Made by a program: the position numbers and the translations under genes. A model generated the notes under the pieces. The model ran no database searches, was not told the DNA's origin, and saw only the letters and a list, made by a program, of their open reading frames with translations. From Trichodesmium sp050015995 (GTDB taxonomy: Bacteria > Cyanobacteriota > Cyanobacteriia > Cyanobacteriales > Microcoleaceae), in assembly GCF_050015995.1 (NCBI RefSeq), contig NZ_JBNHEP010000223.1:62001-126000 (forward strand): a stretch of DNA of 64,000 nt, in the 5' to 3' direction. Shown here piece after piece: positions 28,601 through 36,265 of the stretch (positions are counted from its first letter, which is position 1; every line of letters begins with the position of its first letter).

Positions 28601-31567
28601 GCCATCGTCTCGGCCATTATCAGTCAAATCATTTGTGCCGTCTCCATTGATGTCGATACTTTTATTGAAATAACGTCCTGTAGCCCAAACATTATCATCA
28701 CTGTCGATGGCTATGCCATGGCCCTCATTTCCCCCGATATTTTGGGCAAACAGCAAGTTGCCATTAGTATCGAACTTGGCTACATAGCTATTCAGAACCT
28801 GATTACTGGTCAAATCATTTGTGCCGTCTCCGTTGATGTCGATACTGCTGCCACGGAATGTTCCTGTCACCCAAGCATTATCATTGCTGTCGATGGCGAT
28901 AGCATTGCTGTTATCACTCTCAAATCCCCCGATATTTTGGGCGAACAGCAAGTTGCCATCAATATCGAACTTGGCTACATAGCCATCCTCGAAGCCATTA
29001 TTAGTCAAATCATTTGTGCCGTCTCCGTTGATGTCGATGCTGCTGCCACCGAATGTTCCTGTCGCCCATACATTACCATTGCTGTCGGTGGCTATGGCAT
29101 AGATATTATCAATCCCCCCCAAACTTTGGGCGACTTCCGACTGGTAGGTATTGGTACTGAGTTTTATGTTAGTGGGATTGTCATTAATATTGTTAACATT
29201 AATAGTCACTGCCTCTTCATAACTGGCTCCATTACTATCAGTAGTTTGGACTCGAATCTCGTAACTAGACTTAGTTTCAAAGTCTGGAGAACTATTAATT
29301 TTCAGTTGGTCTCCATCAATAGTGAAGGCTGCGTTATCGGTGTCTCCAGTACCTGCTACTAAGGAATAAGTAAAGCTATCTCCAATATCGGAGTCGGTGG
29401 TAGTTAATGTGCCGACTACACTGTTGGCTGCCACATTTTCATCAATAGTTTGACTGCTGAGTAGGATGTCAGTGGGGGCAGAGTTCTCATTAAGATCGTT
29501 AACATTAATGGTTACTTCCTCTTCATAAGTGGCTCCATTACTATCAGTAGTTTGGATGCGGATATTGTAACTTGACTTAGTTTCAAAGTCTGGGGAACTA
29601 TTGATTTTTAGTTGGTCTCCATCAATAGTGAAGGCTGAGTTATCCTCGTCTCCTTCACCTGCTACTAAGGAATAAGTAAAGCTATCTCCAATATCGGAGT
29701 CGGTGGTGTTAAATGTACCGACTACAGTGTTGGCTGCTACGTTTTCGTCAATATTGTCATTGCTGAGTTGAATATCAGTGGGGGCAGAGTTCTCATTGAG
29801 GTCATTCACCGTAATGGTAATTTTCTCTTGATACTTGGCGTCATCAGCGTCAGTAGTTTCGACTCGAATCTCGTAACTAGACTTAGTTTCAAAGTCTGGG
29901 GAACTATTGATTATCAGTTGGTCACCATCAATAGTGAAGGCTGAGTTATCCGTATCTCCCGTACCTGGTACTAAGGAATAAGTAAAGCTATCTCCATCAT
30001 CGGGGTCGGTGGTTTTGAATGTACCGACTACAGTGTTGTCTGGCACATTTTCGTCAATATTGTCATTACTGAGTTGAATCTCAGTGGGGTCTTCATTTAT
30101 ATTGTTAACCTTAACGATCATTTTCTCTTGATGACCGACGTTATTTCCATCGGTAGTCAATACTCGAATCTTATACTCATTCTGAGTTTCATGGTCTGGG
30201 GAATTATTGATTTTCAGTTGGTCTCCATCAATGGTGAAGGCTTCGTTATGATCGTCTCCTTCACCGCTGATAAATTGGTAAGTAAAAGAGTTATCTCCAT
30301 CATCGGGGTCGGTGGTGTTGAATGTACCGACCACAGTATTGGCTGGCACATTTTCGTCAACAGTGTCATTGCTGAGTTCAACGTCAGAGGGTTTTTCATT
30401 TAGATCGTTCACCTGAATGGTAATTTCCTCTTGATAAAAGCCTCGATTGTCGTCAGTAGTCTGAACTCGAATCTTATACTCATCCTGAGTTTCATGGTCT
30501 GGGGAATTATTGATTTTCAGTTGGTTTCCTTCAATGGTGAAGGCTTCGTTATCGTTGTCTCCTTCACCTGCTACTAAGGAATAAGTAAAGCCATCTGCTT
30601 GTTCGCTATCGGTGGTATTGAATGTACCGACTACAGTGTTGGCTGGCACATTTTCGTTGATAGCTTCATTGCTGAATTCGATGTCAGTCGGGTTTTCATT
30701 AACATAACCCTCATAGAAGAGAAGCTCATTGTTCTGCATGGTAAAAGCATCCAAGTTACCATCCCCATTAATATCAACAAGGGGGACCTCGTTCACACTC
30801 GCTCCCACATTTGTCGGTCCGAAGTAGTCAGTTTCTTCCTGAAAAGAGGGAACAGTAGGAGTTCCAGTATTGCGGAATAACCGGATATTGCCAGGGTTTC
30901 CAGTGATAACAACAAGATCCAAGTCCCCATCCCCATCAATATCGGTAAGGGTGGGTACAGACGTAGACCCCAAATTTGTCAGTCCGAAGTTTTCAGTTTC
31001 TTCATTAAAAGCTGTGCCACTGCCGCGGAAGAAGCGGATATTGCCATTTGTATTGATAAAAGCATCCAAGTTCCCATCCCCATCAATATCGCCAAAGGTA
31101 CCTCGAAGAGAAGAATTGCTTAAATTTGATACAGATGGTTCTCCGATGCGAAAGCTGGGAACAGTAGGAGTTCCTTCATTGATTAAGGACACGACATCAA
31201 AGCTGATAGATCCCGGTGTGTTCCTCCAAGCATCAACAAAAAGATCCAAGTCCCCATCCCTATCAATATCGGCAAATCTTGTTCTCCATACCCTATTCAC
31301 TCCCAAGCCTGGCTCCCATATCTGTGACAGGTTGAATGTGTTATTTTCTTCGTTAAAAGAGGGAACAGTAGGAGTTCCGGTATTGCGGAAGAACCGGATA
31401 TTATCGGGATCGAACTTAGAACTATCACCCTTGAAGAAAAAAGCATCCAAGTCCCCATCCCCGTCAATATCGGCAAATGTGGGTGTAAACAGCTCCAGCG
31501 ACCCACTCGCCAATTTTGTGAGTCCGAAAGGGTTTTTGATAGGAGATAAAAAGTTTCTCACTGCCAT
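25625..31567 (-). CDS. Giant RTX exoprotein with FG-GAP, cadherin-like and SBBP-propeller repeats
   Basis: The 1980-residue protein is read in blocks. Residues 1-285 hold FG-GAP/VCBS-like units (D-I-D-G-D-G-D-L-D with F-R-N-T-G-T-P-T-V-P-S-F). About 288-795 and 1253-1756 each hold five cadherin-like units of about 100 residues (I-D-E-N-V-A-A-N-T-V-V-G-T and I-N-V-N-D-L-N-E). About 798-1252 holds eight or so SBBP units (Y-V-A-K-F-D-T-N-G-N-L-L-F-A-Q-N-I-G-G). About 1760-1900 holds RTX nonapeptides (G-G-D-G-K-D). No signal peptide is visible, as expected for type I export guided by the RTX end. A calcium-dependent adhesion or surface role is likely. The propeller block interrupts a cadherin unit. 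Several cadherin units are nearly identical in DNA, so copy number may vary or be misassembled. Confidence 0.9.
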   Translation of the reverse strand: MAVRNFLSPIKNPFGLTKLASGSLELFTPTFADIDGDGDLDAFFFKGDSSKFDPDNIRFFRNTGTPTVPSFNEENNTFNLSQIWEPGLGVNRVWRTRFADIDRDGDLDLFVDAWRNTPGSISFDVVSLINEGTPTVPSFRIGEPSVSNLSNSSLRGTFGDIDGDGNLDAFINTNGNIRFFRGSGTAFNEETENFGLTNLGSTSVPTLTDIDGDGDLDLVVITGNPGNIRLFRNTGTPTVPSFQEETDYFGPTNVGASVNEVPLVDINGDGNLDAFTMQNNELLFYEGYVNENPTDIEFSNEAINENVPANTVVGTFNTTDSEQADGFTYSLVAGEGDNDNEAFTIEGNQLKINNSPDHETQDEYKIRVQTTDDNRGFYQEEITIQVNDLNEKPSDVELSNDTVDENVPANTVVGTFNTTDPDDGDNSFTYQFISGEGDDHNEAFTIDGDQLKINNSPDHETQNEYKIRVLTTDGNNVGHQEKMIVKVNNINEDPTEIQLSNDNIDENVPDNTVVGTFKTTDPDDGDSFTYSLVPGTGDTDNSAFTIDGDQLIINSSPDFETKSSYEIRVETTDADDAKYQEKITITVNDLNENSAPTDIQLSNDNIDENVAANTVVGTFNTTDSDIGDSFTYSLVAGEGDEDNSAFTIDGDQLKINSSPDFETKSSYNIRIQTTDSNGATYEEEVTINVNDLNENSAPTDILLSSQTIDENVAANSVVGTLTTTDSDIGDSFTYSLVAGTGDTDNAAFTIDGDQLKINSSPDFETKSSYEIRVQTTDSNGASYEEAVTINVNNINDNPTNIKLSTNTYQSEVAQSLGGIDNIYAIATDSNGNVWATGTFGGSSIDINGDGTNDLTNNGFEDGYVAKFDIDGNLLFAQNIGGFESDNSNAIAIDSNDNAWVTGTFRGSSIDINGDGTNDLTSNQVLNSYVAKFDTNGNLLFAQNIGGNEGHGIAIDSDDNVWATGRYFNKSIDINGDGTNDLTDNGRDDGYVAKFNTDGDFLFAQNIGGLENDYIFEIAIDRDSNVWVIGEFGSNIDINGDGTNDLTNNGRDDGYVAKFDTDGKFLFAQNIGGVNVPERGGQGIATDKDSNVWITGSFDGSIDLDGNGTNDLISNGGRDSYVAKFDTNGNLLFAQNIGGSDFDGGESIATDRNGDVWATGYFDGSIDIDGDGTNDLTSNGNRNSYVAKFDTNGNLLFAQNIRGIGFDEGIATDRNGNVWATGSFDGSIDIDGDGTNDLTSNGGLDSYLVKFSDTNPTIDENVAANSVVGTLTTTDSDIGDSFTYSLVAGTGDTDNSAFTIDGDQLKINSSPDFETKSSYNIRIQTTDSNGATYEEEVTINVNDLNENSAPTDILLSSQTIDENVAANTVVGTLTTTDPDDGDRFTYSLVAGTGDTDNSAFTIDGDQLKINSSPDFETKSSYEIRVQTTDSNGATYEEEVTINVNDLNENSAPTDILLSSQTIDENVAANSVVGTLTTTDSDIGDSFTYSLVAGEGDEDNSAFTIDGDQLKINSSPDFETKSSYNIRIQTTDSNGATYEEEVTINVNDLNENSAPTDILLSSQTIDENVAANSVVGTLTTTDSDIGDSFTYSLVAGTGDTDNSAFTIEENQLKINSSPDYETQSTYNIRVQTTDANGDTYQEAVTINVNDLNENSAPTDILLSNETIDENVAANTVVGTLTTTDPDDGDRFTYSLVAGTGDTDNSAFTIEENQLKINSSPDYETQSTYNIRVQTTDANGDTYQEAVTINVNDLNETSTIQGTAGDDIFLGTKIAENYSALAGNDQLYGFGGADTLSGGDGKDTVFGYSGADILFGGDDKDFLDGGNNNDILYGDRGADTLSGGNGKDFLDGGSNKDSLDGGVGNDILYGRSGADTLSGGDGKDFLDGGKGDDILNGGIGNDTYNGGTGADTFIIGPAMGVDVIQDFEDGTDKIKLEGVGFNELDIVNSGGSTLINVTASGETLASISGIDASLVTADDFTVV

Positions 31568-32220
31568 GATGAATTAATTCCTCTAATTTGATCGAGTTTT
31601 GGTGTTGTCAAGTTCTTACTAAATAGAACTAACAGGACTTACGCATTACAACGTATTTTCGTCATTGCGACCGACATGGAAGCAATCTCAAATCCTAGTT
31701 GTTCATACCTAATGCGTAAGTTATGACTAATGCTGAATATGGTTAATTCAGTGCGTTTTTGGCAACAGGTTATTGTGTTTCCGTTTTTGACGTTTATATC
31801 ATCCCAGAAGTTTTCCGAAAAAGCAATACAGAAAAGTTCAGGAAAATTCAGGAATTTTTGACCTGAATAAAACTGAATATTTGGAGGTCAGAATCTGATA
31901 AATAATACGATTTTATTAGCATTTGAGCTTATACATACAACAAATGTCGTAGAATTAATGTTCAGAAAAGTTCAGTTTTAGTTAGTTTTATTCAGTGGCT
32001 GAAAAAATCAATCAAGTAAATGTCTTATACCAATTTCTCAGTGGATTAAATTTTTGAGGCACAGAGTCGTATGTAGGAATTAAGCAACAGGAGAAAAAAG
32101 GTTAAAAATACTCCAATACATATCCAATAAGCCATCTCCTCTTCTTGGCACACTTCCCCCTCTTCCCCACTTCCCACACTCTTCAGCGCTATGGATGAAG
32201 GGCGCGGAGATTGATACAGC
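31568..32220. other. Spacer upstream of the exoprotein gene
   Basis: Besides the repeat at 31634-31722, positions 31810-32000 contain several TTCAGAAAAGTTCAG-like words (GAAAAGTTCAGGAAAATTCAGG, TTCAGAAAAGTTCAGTTTTAG) that might be operator-like repeats in front of the exoprotein. No gene was seen. Confidence 0.35.
31634..31722. repeat. MITE-like element, family AGGACTTACGCA, copy 1
   Basis: Ends are AGGACTTACGCAT and ATGCGTAAGT. The interior GTCATTGCGA...GAAGCAATCTC is shared with the ATATAGAATCCGG family, so the two are mosaics of common modules. A second copy lies between grxC and gshB (46184-46270), and a half near 47549. Confidence 0.65.
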
Positions 32221-32520
32221 ATAAAATTTCGTATCCCACTTTTCGTATTCTGTTAATTGTTCAGAAAATTTTCCTAGAAGATATCCTCTAGCATTATTCT
32301 GCATCGACAAAATACTAAACCCTAAATTTTCAATATTATCAACTTGAGTTTCAATAAGATTTAGTTTTTGGGCTTGTTTTGTCAGTTTTTCTACTTGTAA
32401 ATAAACGAAAAATGCTGATATAAGCAATAGTAATACTAGTAGAGATATCCAAGTAAAATTTGGTTTTTTAGATTTAGTCTGGGCAAATCCATAGTAATAA
32501 TTAAGTAATTTTTTTTTTAA
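32221..32520 (-). pseudogene. Remnant of a sensor/chemoreceptor N-terminus
   Basis: The frame is open from 32520 with no ATG, through K-K-P-N-F-T-W-I-S-L-L-V-L-L-L-L-I-S-A-F-F (a TM helix) to the helical segment L-S-M-Q-N-N-A-R-G-Y-L-L-G-K-F, which resembles the start of CHASE3-type or four-helix-bundle sensor domains. After E-K-W-D-T-K-F-Y (about 32221) the frame passes into G/C-run repeat sequence. Kinase or methyl-accepting domains are absent, so it is a truncated gene. Confidence 0.5.
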
Positions 32521-32574
32521 CTATAACAATATAGGTTATTATAACATTATCAAATCTCAAATCAGAGAAATGCC

Positions 32575-33843
32575 ATGTCTGACAAAATTTATGAGTTAAT
32601 CTTACGAAACTGTTGCTTACTGCTACCAAACTACCAATTGGAAATAGTAGATATTGCTATTGATGATGGTATAATTACTGCTATTTCTGCAAATATTCCT
32701 GCTTCAGGACAACAAGAAATAGAGATTGAAGAAAAATTAGTTACCCCACCATTTGTAGAATCCCATATTCACTTAGACTCTAGTTTAACTGCAGGTAAAT
32801 CACGTTGGAATCAAAGTGGAACATTATTTGAAGGGATAAAAATTTGGGCTGAATACAAACAAAATTTGAGTATAGAAGATGTGAAAAAACGCGCTATTGA
32901 AACTCTTAAAACTCAAGCTAAACAAGGAGTATTATTTGTCAGAAGTCACGTTGATGTTAGTGAACCAACACTAACAGCATTACAAGCACTTTTAGAAGTG
33001 AAAGAAACCGTCAAAGATTGGATGACTTTACAAATAGTTGCCTTTCCTCAAGACGGTATTTATAGTCAAGATGAAAATCTGACTTTTTTAGAGACTGCTT
33101 TGCAATTAGGAGTAGATGGTGTAGGTGGAATTCCTCATTATGAATTTACCAGGGAAGATGGAGTAAAATCTATACATCATATCTTTGAGTTGGCAGAAAA
33201 ATATGACTGTTTTATTGATATTCATTGTGATGAAATAGATGACGACCAATCGAGGTTTTTAGAAGTAGTTGCTGCTTGTGCAATTCGCACAGGTTTAACT
33301 TCACAAATTACTGCTAGTCATACAACTGCTTTTGGTTCTTATAATAATGCTTATGCTTTTAAATTAATGAGTTTATTAGAGAAGTCTAAAATTAATTTTG
33401 TTGCTAATCCTTTAATTAATATTACTCTCCAGGGTCGTACTGATACTTATCCAAAAAGGCGTGGTGTGACGCGAGTAAAAGAGTTATGGCAACATGGATT
33501 AAATGTTAGTTTCGGACATGATTGTGTGCAAGACCCTTGGTATAATTTAGGTACTGGTAATATGTTAGATGTAGCTTATATGGGTGTACATATTTGTCAG
33601 ATGACAGGAATACCAGAAATTAATGCTTGTTATCAAATGATTACTAGGAATGGTGCGAAAACTTTAGATGTGGAGGATAGGTATGGAATTGAAGTAGGAA
33701 AACCGGGTAATTTGATAGTTTTAGATGCTAAGAATCCCTTTCATGCAATTAGGAAACGAGCTACAGTCAAATATGTATTTTCTCACGGGAAATTATTAGC
33801 AGAAACTACACCTACAAAAATAAAATTTGCTGCCTTTACATAA
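32575..33843 (+). CDS. codA: Cytosine deaminase-like amidohydrolase (CodA family)
   Basis: The 422-residue protein closely follows E. coli CodA: P-P-F-V-E-S-H-I-H-L-D (metal His pair), L-T-A-G-K-S-R-W-N-Q-S-G-T-L-F-E-G, I-V-A-F-P-Q-D-G, H-C-D-E-I-D-D-D-Q-S-R-F (metal His and catalytic Glu), A-S-H-T-T-A, and N-F-V-A-N-P-L-I-N-I. Cytosine to uracil plus ammonia is the family reaction. The E. coli G-H-D-D motif is G-H-D-C here: the metal Asp is kept but the following Asp, which shapes substrate choice in E. coli, is Cys. So cytosine may not be the preferred substrate; isoguanine, creatinine-like or triazine-like compounds are alternatives. The AtzG-like gene begins 36 bases after its stop. Confidence 0.9.
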   Translation: MSDKIYELILRNCCLLLPNYQLEIVDIAIDDGIITAISANIPASGQQEIEIEEKLVTPPFVESHIHLDSSLTAGKSRWNQSGTLFEGIKIWAEYKQNLSIEDVKKRAIETLKTQAKQGVLFVRSHVDVSEPTLTALQALLEVKETVKDWMTLQIVAFPQDGIYSQDENLTFLETALQLGVDGVGGIPHYEFTREDGVKSIHHIFELAEKYDCFIDIHCDEIDDDQSRFLEVVAACAIRTGLTSQITASHTTAFGSYNNAYAFKLMSLLEKSKINFVANPLINITLQGRTDTYPKRRGVTRVKELWQHGLNVSFGHDCVQDPWYNLGTGNMLDVAYMGVHICQMTGIPEINACYQMITRNGAKTLDVEDRYGIEVGKPGNLIVLDAKNPFHAIRKRATVKYVFSHGKLLAETTPTKIKFAAFT

Positions 33844-33879
33844 AAAATGTGAATGAAAAACTAAGTGAGGAAATAAATT

Positions 33880-34083
33880 ATGAAAAATATCGAAAAATAT
33901 GTAGAATTAACGGCAGAATTAATCAACTTACCATTACAGTCAGAACATTTTCCAGGTGTCGTAGCAAATATGGAAAGAATAGCAGCGATCGCTCAATTAG
34001 TTACAGACTTTCCTCTACCACCAGAAATAGAACCTGCACCTAAATTTGATTTAGAAAAATGGGGAGAAAAAATCGAGAAATGA
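33880..34083 (+). CDS. AtzG-like small protein (DUF4089 family)
   Basis: The 67-residue protein reads V-E-L-T-A-E-L-I-N-L-P-L, F-P-G-V-V-A-N-M-E-R-I-A-A-I-A and D-F-P-L-P-P-E-I-E-P-A-P-K-F, which is the DUF4089/AtzG pattern. In characterised systems AtzG is an obligate small partner of the amidase AtzE, analogous to GatC with GatA. An AGGAAA box precedes the ATG at 33880; an overlapping frame from 33849 is in a different phase. The AtzE-like gene lies 717 bases downstream, beyond a repeat insertion. Confidence 0.8.
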   Translation: MKNIEKYVELTAELINLPLQSEHFPGVVANMERIAAIAQLVTDFPLPPEIEPAPKFDLEKWGEKIEK

Positions 34084-34532
34084 AATGGGTCTCACCCTCC
34101 TGTAGTTGCTATGAAAAGGGGGATTCCAAATTGCCAATAGTAGGAGTTTGGTCTCCAAACCCCTACTCAAGTCTTTCTTTTTCCTGATTTTTTATTACCA
34201 AATAATTAAGATTTAAAACCTCTAAACATGAAGGATAAAAAAGAAAAAAATTCCTTTGAGTCAATCATATCCTTTCCTTAAAAAAAAGATTTCATTAATG
34301 GATAATGGATAATTTATAATTACCTCTACCTTTTAGGGAGACGATTGATGTTTAAGGAAAAAATTTACTTTTTTCCCTTTTATTGGGTCGGGTTTAAACC
34401 TGAATCATCTAATTATTTAATTGTTTAATTATTCAGGTTAAAAGCCTCCCGTAATAATTGATAATTAGAGAGAGTTTTCATGATCCATTATCCATTGTTA
34501 AAGAGGTAATTATCCATTATCCATGATTAATT
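34084..34532. other. Spacer between the AtzG-like gene and a repeat
   Basis: AT-rich, with imperfect repeats of TAATTATCCATTATCCAT and TTAAAACCT/AGGTTTAA, ending at the inverted-repeat element. No gene was seen. Confidence 0.35.
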
Positions 34533-34774
<242 letters not shown>

Positions 34775-34800
34775 ATTATTAATTATTAATTATCAAAAAC

Positions 34801-36192
34801 ATGACTATCAACCTTAACCAAACAGACGCTGTAGCGATCGCCTCTGCCATCAAAACAGGGGAAATTACTGCCGAAATCTTAATAAACCAATGTCTCGAAC
34901 AAATTTACGACCGCAACCCAACTCTAAATTGCTTCACCGCAATCACGACAGAAACCGCACTAAATAGGGCAAAACAAATAGATAGAGACATTGCCCAAGG
35001 CAAAAACCCCGGTTTACTAGCAGGAGTCCCCTTTGCTGTGAAAAACCTCTACGATATCTCAGGTTTAACTACCCTCGCTGGAGCTAAAATTAACGCCGAA
35101 AACCCACCCGCAACCCAAGATGCAACCGCCGTTGCTAAACTCAAACAAGCAGGTGCCATCCTGGTTGGTGCCCTCAATATGGATGAATACGCCTACGGTT
35201 TCGTCACCGAAAATAGTCACTACGGCGCAACACCCAACCCCCACGACCTCACCCGCATCTCTGGCGGTTCCTCCGGTGGGTCTGCTGCTGCGGTTACTGC
35301 GGGTTTAGTACCCATTACTCTCGGTTCCGACACCAACGGTTCCATCCGAGTACCTGCTTCTCTATGCGGAGTCTTTGGGTTTAAACCCACTTATGGGCGT
35401 TTATCGCGAGCAGGGGTTTTTCTGTTTGCCAGTAGTTTAGATCATGTTGGACCCTTTGCTCGTTCTGTACGAGATATCGCTACAGTTTATGATGTTTTGC
35501 AAGGGTCGGATGCAAGAGACCCAGTTTGTACTAACCGCCCTCCTGAAACTTGTTTACCTCAACTAAACCAAGGTATTAAAGATTTGCGCATTGCTATTGC
35601 TGACGGTCACTTTGCCAAAGGTGGGGAATCGGAAGTATTCACAGCAGTAGAACAGGTGGCGGAAAATTTTGGTGTGACTCAGCGGGTGACAATACCCGAA
35701 GCACATCGAGCGCGAGCTGCTGCTTATATTATTACTGCTGCTGAGGGCGCGAATTTGCATTTGGAAAATTTACGCACTCGTCCCCAAGATTTCGACCTGG
35801 GAACTCACGATCGCTTTTTGGCAGGTGCTTTAATTCCGGGAGACTGGTATATCCAAGCTCAACGTTTCCGCCGTTGGTATCAAGGTTGCGTCGAGGAAAT
35901 ATTTAAGGAAGTAGATATTATTTTGGCTCCCACTACTCCTTGTGTTGCACCGCTATTAGGGCAGGAAAAAATGACTATTGCTGGGGAAGAAGTGTTAGTA
36001 CGTCCGAATTTAGGTTTATATACACAACCTTTGTCTTTTATTGGGTTGCCAGTTTTGTCGGTTCCCATTCGCCGTACTAATGGTTTGCCTTTAGGAGTAC
36101 AAATTATTGCTGCACCTTATAATGAAGCATTAATTTTACGAGTGGCAGCATTTTTGGAGATGGAACAGTTAGCACCTCAGTATTTTATATAG
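34801..36192 (+). CDS. AtzE-like amidase (amidase-signature family)
   Basis: The 463-residue protein has the amidase-signature triad: Lys in V-P-F-A-V-K-N-L-Y-D, the serine-rich motif G-G-S-S-G-G-S-A-A-A-V-T-A-G, and the catalytic Ser in L-G-S-D-T-N-G-S-I-R-V-P-A-S-L. AtzE, with AtzG, hydrolyses 1-carboxybiuret in cyanuric acid breakdown; relatives occur in oxalurate/oxamate pathways. GatA is an alternative, but the adjacent AtzG-like gene argues for AtzE. Codon use and GC seem higher in the first third than in neighbouring genes. The insertion of a repeat just upstream probably changes its expression. Confidence 0.85.
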   Translation: MTINLNQTDAVAIASAIKTGEITAEILINQCLEQIYDRNPTLNCFTAITTETALNRAKQIDRDIAQGKNPGLLAGVPFAVKNLYDISGLTTLAGAKINAENPPATQDATAVAKLKQAGAILVGALNMDEYAYGFVTENSHYGATPNPHDLTRISGGSSGGSAAAVTAGLVPITLGSDTNGSIRVPASLCGVFGFKPTYGRLSRAGVFLFASSLDHVGPFARSVRDIATVYDVLQGSDARDPVCTNRPPETCLPQLNQGIKDLRIAIADGHFAKGGESEVFTAVEQVAENFGVTQRVTIPEAHRARAAAYIITAAEGANLHLENLRTRPQDFDLGTHDRFLAGALIPGDWYIQAQRFRRWYQGCVEEIFKEVDIILAPTTPCVAPLLGQEKMTIAGEEVLVRPNLGLYTQPLSFIGLPVLSVPIRRTNGLPLGVQIIAAPYNEALILRVAAFLEMEQLAPQYFI

Positions 36193-36265
36193 CTGTACTT
36201 CAAAATCAGAAAAATCAATTTGAAAATTGGATTCTATTGGATTCTAGATGTAGAACGCAATCTTA

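Noticed and set aside
27974..29362. Plus-strand frames of 87 and 345 codons inside the giant exoprotein gene
   Set aside because: They are antisense to repeated SBBP units; the regular repeats in the real frame create long shadow frames.
30870..31577. A 235-codon plus-strand frame opposite the exoprotein N-terminus
   Set aside because: Shadow of the FG-GAP repeats; composition is low-complexity S/K/P and no start signal was seen.
33849..34043. A frame overlapping the AtzG-like gene
   Set aside because: Different phase from the DUF4089-like product; the ribosome-binding site fits the ATG at 33880.
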